In this document: piece by piece, positions 5,229 to 10,735 of the stretch
Layout of the letters: each line of letters opens with the position of its first letter
Numbering within the stretch: position 1 is the first letter of the stretch
Source of the DNA: Acidobacteriota bacterium
Lineage (GTDB): Bacteria > Acidobacteriota > Terriglobia > UBA7540
Assembly (NCBI GenBank): GCA_021827255.1
Contig: JAKAWO010000078.1
Location: 1-10,735 of the forward strand
Direction: 5' to 3'
DNA: 10,735 nt
Position numbers and translations under genes: made by a program
Notes under the pieces: model-generated
Databases searched by the model: none
Seen by the model: the letters and a program-made list of their open reading frames with translations, nothing else
Told to the model about the DNA's origin: nothing

Positions 5229-8200
5229 CTAAAAATAGAATTTGAGGGCGAACTGAATTTCGCGCGGAGCGCCCACCGTGCCGGTGATCCTCCCAAACGT
5301 GCTCGGGTCGGTAAAGTTTGTGAAGGAGGGGTTCGCGAAGCTCGGGGTATTGGTCAGGTTAAAGAATTCGGCCCGAAATTGAAGATGGGTGCTCTCCGTT
5401 GTCCGCACGTTCTTAAACAGGGAGAAATCGAGATCGTAGAAAGCGGATCCCGTCACCTGAGTTCCCGCGCCCCCAAGCGGGGCGAAGTCTGTTTGGCCAA
5501 TGGCCGTCGCCACCGGCGGGTTCGTGAACGCGGCCGGGTTGAGAAAATGAGCCGGCGTCTGCTGGCCTTGGTAGGGATTCTGCCCGGGCACGAGCAACGC
5601 ATTGCAGCCCAATCCCTGAGTCGTCGAGATGGTGCAGCCGATCGTGAACGGCTCTCCGTCCTGGACCGTGGCGATCCAGTTGGTTGACCAGCCCCCCAGC
5701 ACGTCGTTCACGGCGCCGGGTTCGTCCAGGAAGCGCCGGCCTTGGCCGAACGGAAGCGCATAGACGCCGCTGAAATGGAAAAACCTGCCCACCCCGCCAT
5801 CAATGCAAGCCGCGTACTGAGGGCCAAACCCGGCAAGGTAGGGTGCCTGGCCGTTGCTTCCGCCAATCAGGTTCTCTGACGAATTGGTCCGGCACTTGGC
5901 CCACGTGAAGTTGGTCAGCGTGTAGAGATTGCCGCTGCGATGCTCCAGGTTGGCCTGGAGGCTGTTGTAATTGCTGTCTCCCCATGCCCAGCTGATGTTG
6001 CCTCCAGCTCCGAAGTGCGGATAAAACCTGTAGGGAACGACATTGGTCCCGGGCGGCAGGATGATCGCAAGGTCGTTGGCGCCCTGGGTAAACAACTGGT
6101 GGCGCGTTACAGAACCCACGTAGCCCGCCTTGAATGTTGTTGCCCTCCCGAGTTGGTATTGCACGAAAAAGTTGTAATTTTGCGACCCTGCGTCCTTCCA
6201 GTTCGTTTGTCCCCCCATCAAGGTGATCCCAGAGAAGTTGGTGGCCGTCGCTGGGTTCAGGGGAACATTGAGCAGGCCGTTCTCGAGCACCCCAATCGAA
6301 TTATCCGGCGTGATCGGCGTTGTGGGGTTGGGATTGGTAAAGTTGGAGTTGACCAGGAAGGGAAAATTATTCGCCCCGTAGGAACTCAGCCCCAACGTTT
6401 CGAACCCTCCGTAAAAGATCGCGTAGCCTCCGCGGAGGACGAGATTGGGTCTGGCGCGATAAGCAAAGCCAAATCGCGGGCCGAAATCCTTTTTCGGAGC
6501 ATTTCCCCAGACCGCGCCGCTCGTTGGCTTGAAGGCAATCCCGTCCAAAGCAAGATGCTGAATAAACGCTTGCGGCACTTCGCTCGACCGGCCGGCAGGG
6601 AACAGCAGCGTTCCACCTTGGAAGTGGTAGCCGGGCACAAAGTTACTCATGGCGCCGAAGTGCTCTTCCGGCCTCGGGAAGTAGTCCCATCTCAAGCCGA
6701 AGTTCAAGGTCAGCCGCGACGTTGTCCGCCAGTCGTCCTGGACGTACAACGCGTAATAATTCCGCCTCAGATCGGCAAAGGGAGAGATGTTCGTGGCCTG
6801 AAGCTGGTTCATCCCGCCTACATTATTGATTCCTCCCGGCACGGTCGCCTTGGTAGGCGTCAGGAGGAACATCGCGCGTCCAGTGCTGCCATCCGTCTTA
6901 CCCGGGATCGAAGTAAAAACGCCGTTGTAGCCGAATTCACCCCGAGAGTGGGGTGGGGTGATCATGGGAAAGCGAATGTTCTGAAATTCGAAGCCTGTTT
7001 TGATGGTGTGGCGGCCTGCAATTTTCGTCAGGTTTTCGGTAGCCTGGAGTGTATTGCTCCACTTATCGCTGGGAAGGAACTGGCCCGATCCGATGCTGGT
7101 CAAGCCGCCGATGTCAATGCGCGGCAACCCCCCATTTTCGGGCACCTGAGGGATCCCTTGGATCCCGAACTGCGAAGGAACGTTGGTCAGATTGTTGCCA
7201 TCAAATTGCAAACGGACATCGTGAAGACGACTGTAGCCGACGCGAGCCTCATTAATCAAATTTGAGGAGAAAACATGCGTCTCGCTCAGGGCCCAGTTCT
7301 GAGCGTTGGTCGTCCCGCTGCCAGGCCGGTTGGCTTGGCCGTCCGCAAGGCCCGGAAACGGGCCAGGAAAAGCGTTTGTCGTATTGGACTGGATCCAGCG
7401 GACGAACATCGTGTCTTTTTCGCTGAAGTTGTGGTCAACGCGCAGGCCGAATAAATTGTTGTCATCCGCATTGACCGTCTGGGCGACGTAATTATTGAAA
7501 ACCCCGGGCAGCGAAGGCATGGGATAGAGGTCCAAGAGCTTAATCGCGTTCGGGTCCAGCCGACCGGCCGGAATGATGTTCAACAAGCTCTCCGCTGCTG
7601 ACGTCGTAAAATTTTTCACTCCGCTCAGAGAACCTTCGTAGAACGGGTCCCGGACGAAGCCGTTGGCGGTGGCCACAAGACCCGTGACGGGGTCAACCTG
7701 GCCCTTTTTCACCGCCCGGGTCGTGCCCGGGTCGAGAATCGTGCCCGAAGGGAAGGTCCGGCCCAGAAGGTCCATCCGGGTTCCGGATTGTCCGGAAATC
7801 AAATCCAGGAAATCAGTGTAGCCGCTCGCTCGCTCCGCCCTTGTCGGGACGGTGGGCCTGGCGCTGCTTCCGTTGCGGATGCGGGTTCCTTGGTAATACC
7901 CGAAGAAAAAGGTCTTATTGTGGCCGTTGTAAACGTTCGGAATCACGACCGCCCCCCCCAGCGTGAACCCGAACTGGTTTTGCCGCAACTCGGCCTTCTT
8001 GGCTCCCGCGGCATTCAAGAAAAAGTTGGCCGCATCAAATTTGTCGTTTCGCACGAATTCCCAGAGGTCGCCGTGAAGTTGGTTGGTCCCTGACTTCGTG
8101 GTGGCATTCAGGACCGCGCCTTGTGCGTGGCCGAACTCGGCATTGTAATCGTTGGTTTGCACCGTAAACTCACTGAGGGCATCCGGAGGCGGCATCACCA

Positions 8201-8855
8201 CATACTGCGTCCGATTGACGAGGTCGCCGATTTCGGCATTGTTGTCAATGCCGTCAATCATGTAATTATTTTGCAGGCTGAGGGCGCCGTTAGCAGAAAA
8301 ACTGCCGCTGCTCGTCAAACCGCGTCCGGCGCTATGGTCGGGGACAACGCCGGCAGAGAGGCGAGCCAGAAAGCTCGCGTTACGGCCGTTCAACGGAAGC
8401 GCGTTGATGGCCTGCGACGTCACGACCTGTTGCACCGAGGCGTTCTGCGTTTGCAACAATGTCGGTGCAGCCGTCACTTGAACCGACTGCGTCACCTCGC
8501 CCGGAACAAGGGTCAGGTTCACAACCGTCTGCTGCTGAATATTAACGGCCACTCCGACGTGCGTTGTCTTCCGGAAGCCGGGAACCTGCGCGGTCACGGA
8601 GTAGGTTCCGATTTTAAGAGGGGTGAAAACGTAACTGCCGTCTCCACCGGCGGTCGTGGTGATGGTGAAGTTCGTCCCCTCATTGGTCAGGCTGACCTTG
8701 GCATGGGGGATCACTGCACCGCTCTGGTCCTTGATGGTCCCGAGAATCGTGCCCGTATCAACCTGGGCACGAAGGGTCGGGCATGCAAGCCCCAGAATGA
8801 CCAAGGCTGCAAAAACAACTCCCACGGGCCGCGAGCAAACACCTTGTCCCGACAT
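5229..8855 (-). CDS. TonB-dependent receptor, Oar-like with carboxypeptidase-regulatory-like domain
   Basis: This 1208-residue outer-membrane protein starts at an ATG seven bases after a strong GGAAGGAGGA site. Residues 1-30 form a Sec signal peptide, probably cut after LRA before Gln31. Residues 33-125 are a carboxypeptidase-regulatory-like beta-sandwich, beginning GTILGTIKDQSGAVIPHAKV. The plug domain follows at about 130-270, with LPLNGRN at 153-159 and YMIDGIDN at 198-205. The rest is a 22-stranded-type barrel rich in Asn, Gly and aromatic residues, ending in FALKFYF. That terminal Phe is the usual insertion signal. Relatives import large ligands such as oligosaccharides or peptides using TonB-ExbBD energy. 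The ligand is unknown; nearby cellulase and sugar genes suggest glycans. A TPR-like relic follows its stop in frame, and a 450-base leader with a possible operator precedes it. Confidence 0.95.
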   Translation of the reverse strand: MSGQGVCSRPVGVVFAALVILGLACPTLRAQVDTGTILGTIKDQSGAVIPHAKVSLTNEGTNFTITTTAGGDGSYVFTPLKIGTYSVTAQVPGFRKTTHVGVAVNIQQQTVVNLTLVPGEVTQSVQVTAAPTLLQTQNASVQQVVTSQAINALPLNGRNASFLARLSAGVVPDHSAGRGLTSSGSFSANGALSLQNNYMIDGIDNNAEIGDLVNRTQYVVMPPPDALSEFTVQTNDYNAEFGHAQGAVLNATTKSGTNQLHGDLWEFVRNDKFDAANFFLNAAGAKKAELRQNQFGFTLGGAVVIPNVYNGHNKTFFFGYYQGTRIRNGSSARPTVPTRAERASGYTDFLDLISGQSGTRMDLLGRTFPSGTILDPGTTRAVKKGQVDPVTGLVATANGFVRDPFYEGSLSGVKNFTTSAAESLLNIIPAGRLDPNAIKLLDLYPMPSLPGVFNNYVAQTVNADDNNLFGLRVDHNFSEKDTMFVRWIQSNTTNAFPGPFPGLADGQANRPGSGTTNAQNWALSETHVFSSNLINEARVGYSRLHDVRLQFDGNNLTNVPSQFGIQGIPQVPENGGLPRIDIGGLTSIGSGQFLPSDKWSNTLQATENLTKIAGRHTIKTGFEFQNIRFPMITPPHSRGEFGYNGVFTSIPGKTDGSTGRAMFLLTPTKATVPGGINNVGGMNQLQATNISPFADLRRNYYALYVQDDWRTTSRLTLNFGLRWDYFPRPEEHFGAMSNFVPGYHFQGGTLLFPAGRSSEVPQAFIQHLALDGIAFKPTSGAVWGNAPKKDFGPRFGFAYRARPNLVLRGGYAIFYGGFETLGLSSYGANNFPFLVNSNFTNPNPTTPITPDNSIGVLENGLLNVPLNPATATNFSGITLMGGQTNWKDAGSQNYNFFVQYQLGRATTFKAGYVGSVTRHQLFTQGANDLAIILPPGTNVVPYRFYPHFGAGGNISWAWGDSNYNSLQANLEHRSGNLYTLTNFTWAKCRTNSSENLIGGSNGQAPYLAGFGPQYAACIDGGVGRFFHFSGVYALPFGQGRRFLDEPGAVNDVLGGWSTNWIATVQDGEPFTIGCTISTTQGLGCNALLVPGQNPYQGQQTPAHFLNPAAFTNPPVATAIGQTDFAPLGGAGTQVTGSAFYDLDFSLFKNVRTTESTHLQFRAEFFNLTNTPSFANPSFTNFTDPSTFGRITGTVGAPREIQFALKFYF

Positions 8856-8979
8856 CGCCGATTCCTCCTTCCGCTGGAAACCACAGCGGCATTAACTCAG
8901 CACCTGGAATGCGAGCCCTCGCTTGACGACATACTCAACATAAGACCCAGTGATGCTCCTCCGAGGCTTCACGGTTGCT

Positions 8980-8996
8980 GGCCCCTCAAAGGGGCC
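8980..8996. repeat. Perfect 7-bp hairpin in the TonB leader
   Basis: GGCCCCT, loop of three bases, AGGGGCC makes a seven-pair GC-rich stem about 125 bases before the TonB receptor start. No T-run follows in the direction of TonB transcription, so it is not a standard intrinsic terminator. It could stabilise the leader transcript or be part of a larger fold. Confidence 0.5.
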
Positions 8997-9112
8997 TGAC
9001 CGCAGCCGATCAAAGCCAAAACCGACTCGTAATATGGCGCGATTTCATTGACCGCAGTCCTCACCGGCTCAGAGAAACTGCAATACCGGAAATGTCAAAC
9101 TTCTACTGCCAG

Positions 9113-9127
9113 CCCGGCAGAGCCGGG
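9113..9127. repeat. Perfect 6-bp GC hairpin CCCGGC-AGA-GCCGGG
   Basis: This perfect six-pair stem with a three-base loop lies in the unassigned gap between the TonB gene and the transposase relic. It is one of several stems within 100 bases. It may belong to a structured RNA or to the worn end of a mobile element. Confidence 0.45.
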
Positions 9128-9299
9128 GGAACTCCTAAACTCACTGGCCCGCAGAGACGGGTCAGCCGCAGCGCCGCACCGACTGGATGAAAAGACTACC
9201 TATTGTGAGCACACCCGGGGGAGCCCTGAGCGCCATCGGTTGTTATTGACTTGAAACGCCGCCGCTGGACCCTCGAACCCGACAACAATGCAAAGTTCA

Positions 9300-9315
9300 A
9301 CTTAAACGGTTAAGT
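9300..9315. promoter_or_regulatory. 16-bp palindromic operator candidate with central CG
   Basis: ACTTAAACGGTTAAGT is a near-perfect 16-bp palindrome, seven of eight pairs matching, centred on CG at 9307-9308. AT-rich half-sites around a central CG are the hallmark of LacI-family operators. It sits just downstream of the putative -10 of a minus-strand promoter, where a repressor would block transcription start. No regulator gene is in the window. Confidence 0.45.
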
Positions 9316-9343
9316 AGCTAACACCGACTCAGGACATTGTCAA
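9315..9343 (-). promoter_or_regulatory. Possible promoter driving the TonB receptor leader
   Basis: On the minus strand a perfect -35 TTGACA (9338-9343) is followed, after exactly 17 bases, by TAGCTA (9315-9320) in the -10 position. The -10 is poor, with only two consensus bases, so an activator or another sigma factor might be needed. Start near 9308 would fall inside the palindrome at 9300-9315 and give a leader of about 450 bases. The call rests mainly on the -35 and the adjacent palindrome. Confidence 0.28.
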
Positions 9344-9450
9344 GTCGTTTTTCGGTTTTTGTGCGCAGTCAGGGGCGGTAGCCGAGCGGTGGGCGGCGAA
9401 GCCACGACGAGCATCGCGGGCCGGGAAATGGCGCGCCGAGCCACGGTCAG

Positions 9451-9570
9451 CAACTGGCGGCGGAGCGGCGGCGGAAGCGCAAGCGGATCGGGGCTGCGGA
9501 GCGCCAACCGCTGGCCGTTTCCAGGCGGCCGAACGAGCGTTGGTCGCTGGATTTCGTCGACGAAGCGCTT
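9451..9570 (+). pseudogene. IS3-family transposase (OrfB) remnant
   Basis: Read on the plus strand from 9451, the frame gives ERRRKRKRIGAAERQPLAV and then RRPNERWSLDFVDEAL. This is the segment just before and at the start of the DDE integrase core of IS3-family OrfB. There, basic RRRKRKR and PNxRWSxDFV are diagnostic, and the Asp of LDFV is the first catalytic acid. Only about 40 codons match. Sequence on both sides loses similarity, and the second Asp and the Glu are absent, so the element is dead. It lies about 30 bases from the 3' end of the OsmC gene. No clear inverted terminal repeats or target duplication could be identified. Confidence 0.65.
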
Positions 9571-9597
9571 CCGGCGCGCGTCGGCGGCGAAAGAAGG

Positions 9598-10044
9598 CTA
9601 GGGCGCGCTGATTTCCGGTGTGAAGGCGACCTTCGCTCGGATGGAATTGGAAATGAAGCAATTCTCTTTGACTTTGGCCAGAACCTCCTGAGCGGCGGCG
9701 AGCTGGTTCTCGGACTTCAGGGTGATCGTGGCGTGGACTTCGACTTGGGTGATCTGGTACTTGCCGTCCACATTTTCGAGCAAGCCCTCGGCGGTGGATT
9801 CGTAGGCGGTGAATTCGACTTTGCGCGCTCCAGCGAGCGCTTGGAAGGTTGTCGCCAGGCAGACATTGACCGAGGCGATCAGCAAATCTTCCGGCCCCCA
9901 GACGTCCGGATAGCCGCGGAACTCCGGCGGCGCCCCGCTCGGAAGATCGGGATGCCCGGAAGCCTGAATCAGCACTCGGCCGGGCGACTGCCACACAGCG
10001 CGGTTGTGGTAACGAAAGCTCTTGTAAACTTTCTTAACGTCCAA
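9598..10044 (-). CDS. OsmC/Ohr-family hydroperoxide reductase
   Basis: From the preferred TTG start the protein has 148 residues, normal for the family. It contains the two redox cysteines, C62 in ASVNVCLATTFQALA at the head of the central helix and C129 in KENCFISNSI. Together they reduce organic and fatty-acid hydroperoxides in the cytoplasm. GPEDLLIAS (50-58) precedes the first Cys, as is typical. The N-terminal part MDVKKVYKSFRYHNRAVW fits the variant group of OsmC-like proteins found in Acidobacteriota and relatives. The gene is transcribed away from the exported-protein gene at 10195, with a 150-base gap between them. No clear OhrR-type operator was recognised there. Family call is strong; the exact substrate preference within OsmC/Ohr cannot be told. 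Confidence 0.9.
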   Translation of the reverse strand: MDVKKVYKSFRYHNRAVWQSPGRVLIQASGHPDLPSGAPPEFRGYPDVWGPEDLLIASVNVCLATTFQALAGARKVEFTAYESTAEGLLENVDGKYQITQVEVHATITLKSENQLAAAQEVLAKVKENCFISNSIRAKVAFTPEISAP

Positions 10045-10049
10045 GTTCG

Positions 10050-10056
10050 CCTCCAA
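10050..10056 (-). promoter_or_regulatory. Ribosome-binding site setting a TTG start for the OsmC gene
   Basis: On the minus strand TTGGAGG is followed by five bases and then the TTG at 10042-10044. The longer reading, starting at the TTG at 10054-10056, would place the start inside this site. The only nearby ATG (10064-10066) is out of frame and hits a stop after nine more codons. TTG at 10044 is therefore the likely start. Confidence 0.6.
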
Positions 10057-10194
10057 GATTTTTCATTTTGGCTTCACGCCGGTCCGGGCAACTAGCCTAA
10101 CATATCCTTAGCCGGGCGCGGCGGTTCGTAGTATCTTAGGAGCGAATCTAACGGGTTGTGCAATTCCGAGATTTGCTCTTTCCGAGGCCATGTC

Positions 10195-10735
10195 ATGCCC
10201 AACCGGATCGGTTCCAGAAAGACCACGCGGCGCGAGGCGCTCAAAGAATTCGCCGGCGCGGCCATGGCGAGCCAGCTTGCCCCGCCGAGTGGCGCGAAGG
10301 CAAAAGCCATGCATCCGTCAACGACGGCGCCGCTGACGGCCGGAGTGACACTGGAAGACTCAGAACTTCGCGTGACGTTCGATCCTGTTTCGGGCGCTCT
10401 CGCCAGTCTGGCCAATAAACGATCCCACTGGATGATTCAACGCCGGCCGGAGCTGGGCATTTCTTTTCGGATGCAGGCGCCGCTTCGCGGCCGGCATGAC
10501 AACTTCATCCTGGGGCAAAAGCAGCGGGCGTCGAGAGTGGAGAAGCGAGGCCATCAGATCCACCTCGAATGGCATGATTTGGCAAGCGAGCACGCCGGAG
10601 TACTGCCGATTGCCTTCGCGGCCACGGTCACTCTCTCCAACGGCGCTCTGAGGTTTGAAGCCTCTTTGAGCAATCGTTCCCACTTGGTGGTGAACACCAT
10701 TGAATATCCGTATCTGGGCGACCTGAGCGCGCCCG
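10195..10735 (+). CDS. Tat-exported DUF6259-like carbohydrate-associated protein, N-terminal part
   Basis: The frame opens at ATG 10195, seven bases after CCGAGG, and runs off the window with 180 residues seen. It begins with a twin-arginine-type signal (TTRREALKEF at 10-19, then a short hydrophobic GAAMA stretch), so export is likely. From about residue 50 it forms a beta-rich domain: VTLEDSELRVTFDPVSGALA, then a tail of WMIQRRPELGISF and FILGQKQ. This pattern, a segment that reads as 'the ligand-facing strand with a residual fragment then comparison of forms', resembles the N-terminal sandwich of DUF6259-type proteins and other galactose-mutarotase-like domains ahead of glycosidase barrels. 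The catalytic part would lie beyond the window, so activity cannot be judged. A competing ATG at 10190 is in another frame. Confidence 0.72.
   Translation, partial: MPNRIGSRKTTRREALKEFAGAAMASQLAPPSGAKAKAMHPSTTAPLTAGVTLEDSELRVTFDPVSGALASLANKRSHWMIQRRPELGISFRMQAPLRGRHDNFILGQKQRASRVEKRGHQIHLEWHDLASEHAGVLPIAFAATVTLSNGALRFEASLSNRSHLVVNTIEYPYLGDLSAP

Larger units (their letters stand above)
8856..9299 (-). other. Long hairpin-rich leader upstream of the TonB receptor
   Basis: This 440-base stretch has no plausible gene. In the minus-strand (transcript) sense it contains several short perfect hairpins: 9113-9127, 9148-9161 (CCCG/CGGG), 8980-8996 and 8911-8922 (GCGA/TCGC). It also holds long-range complementarity between CTCAC at 9140-9144 and GTGAG at 9205-9209. 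A perfect TTGACA lies at 9093-9098, but no acceptable -10 follows it. An SD-like GGAGG near 8958-8962 is followed by a 14-codon reading frame (ATG at 8938-8940), but the spacing is too long to call a leader peptide. I do not recognise a known riboswitch. Confidence 0.4.

Noticed and set aside
5940..7265. Open frame of 441 codons on the plus strand opposite the TonB receptor gene
   Set aside because: It is the antisense shadow of a confidently identified receptor, has Arg/Val/Gly-rich composition without motifs, and no proper start context.
8121..8999. Open frame of 292 codons on the plus strand over the 5' end of the TonB gene
   Set aside because: It is mostly antisense to the receptor signal peptide, CRLD and plug, which are clearly real; no family pattern is visible in it.
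9329..9994. Open frame of 221 codons on the minus strand overlapping OsmC
   Set aside because: It overlaps the OsmC gene in another frame and runs through the IS3 relic. Its Arg/Ser/Ala-rich product is typical of an out-of-frame reading in GC-rich DNA.

Overview
The window looks like a piece of an environmental Acidobacteriota chromosome, with Verrucomicrobiota as the main alternative. The best evidence is the 1208-residue TonB-dependent receptor, which has an N-terminal carboxypeptidase-regulatory-like domain and an LPLNGRN plug motif. That architecture is strongly expanded in Acidobacteriota. The Tat-exported Gfo/Idh/MocA oxidoreductase and the small eight-cysteine zinc-ribbon protein fit the same assignment. 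Coding regions are GC-rich. No rRNA, tRNA, CRISPR array, phage or intact transposon is visible.

Layout, left to right. (1) 1-513: the 3' end of a glycoside hydrolase family 5 (cellulase-like) gene that enters from outside the window. (2) 576-1229, minus: a multi-pass YdjM/DUF457-like membrane protein, convergent with the cellulase. (3) 1442-2692, plus: a twin-arginine-exported Gfo/Idh/MocA oxidoreductase whose ribosome-binding site favours a GTG start. (4) 2826-3230, minus: a small zinc-ribbon protein with its own good sigma-70 promoter. (5) 3359-4459, minus: a PotA/CysA-type ABC transporter ATPase with no permease or binding protein beside it. (6) 4460-5228: a 770-base gap holding an AT-rich island, three 9-bp GTCCCA repeats, a CTAG-rich hairpin, an unassigned GC-rich stretch, and a decayed 50-codon fragment of a helical-repeat protein directly behind the TonB receptor stop. 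(7) 5229-8855, minus: the TonB receptor. (8) 8856-9597: a gap of about 740 bases with a long hairpin-rich leader, a possible promoter plus palindromic operator, and an IS3-family transposase remnant. (9) 9598-10044, minus: an OsmC-family peroxidase with a probable TTG start. (10) 10195 to the end, plus: the start of a Tat-exported protein that resembles DUF6259-type carbohydrate-active proteins.

The theme is extracellular polysaccharide use. A secreted cellulase, a periplasmic sugar-type oxidoreductase, a large TonB receptor for oligomer uptake and a second exported carbohydrate-associated protein all lie within about 11 kb. They sit on both strands with separate control regions, so this is a loose neighbourhood and not one operon. 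I see no clear defence system, retron or other new multi-gene system. The most interesting non-coding signals are the repeat-rich gap at 4600-4780, the TonB leader and operator at 8856-9343, and the in-frame protein relic after the TonB stop.
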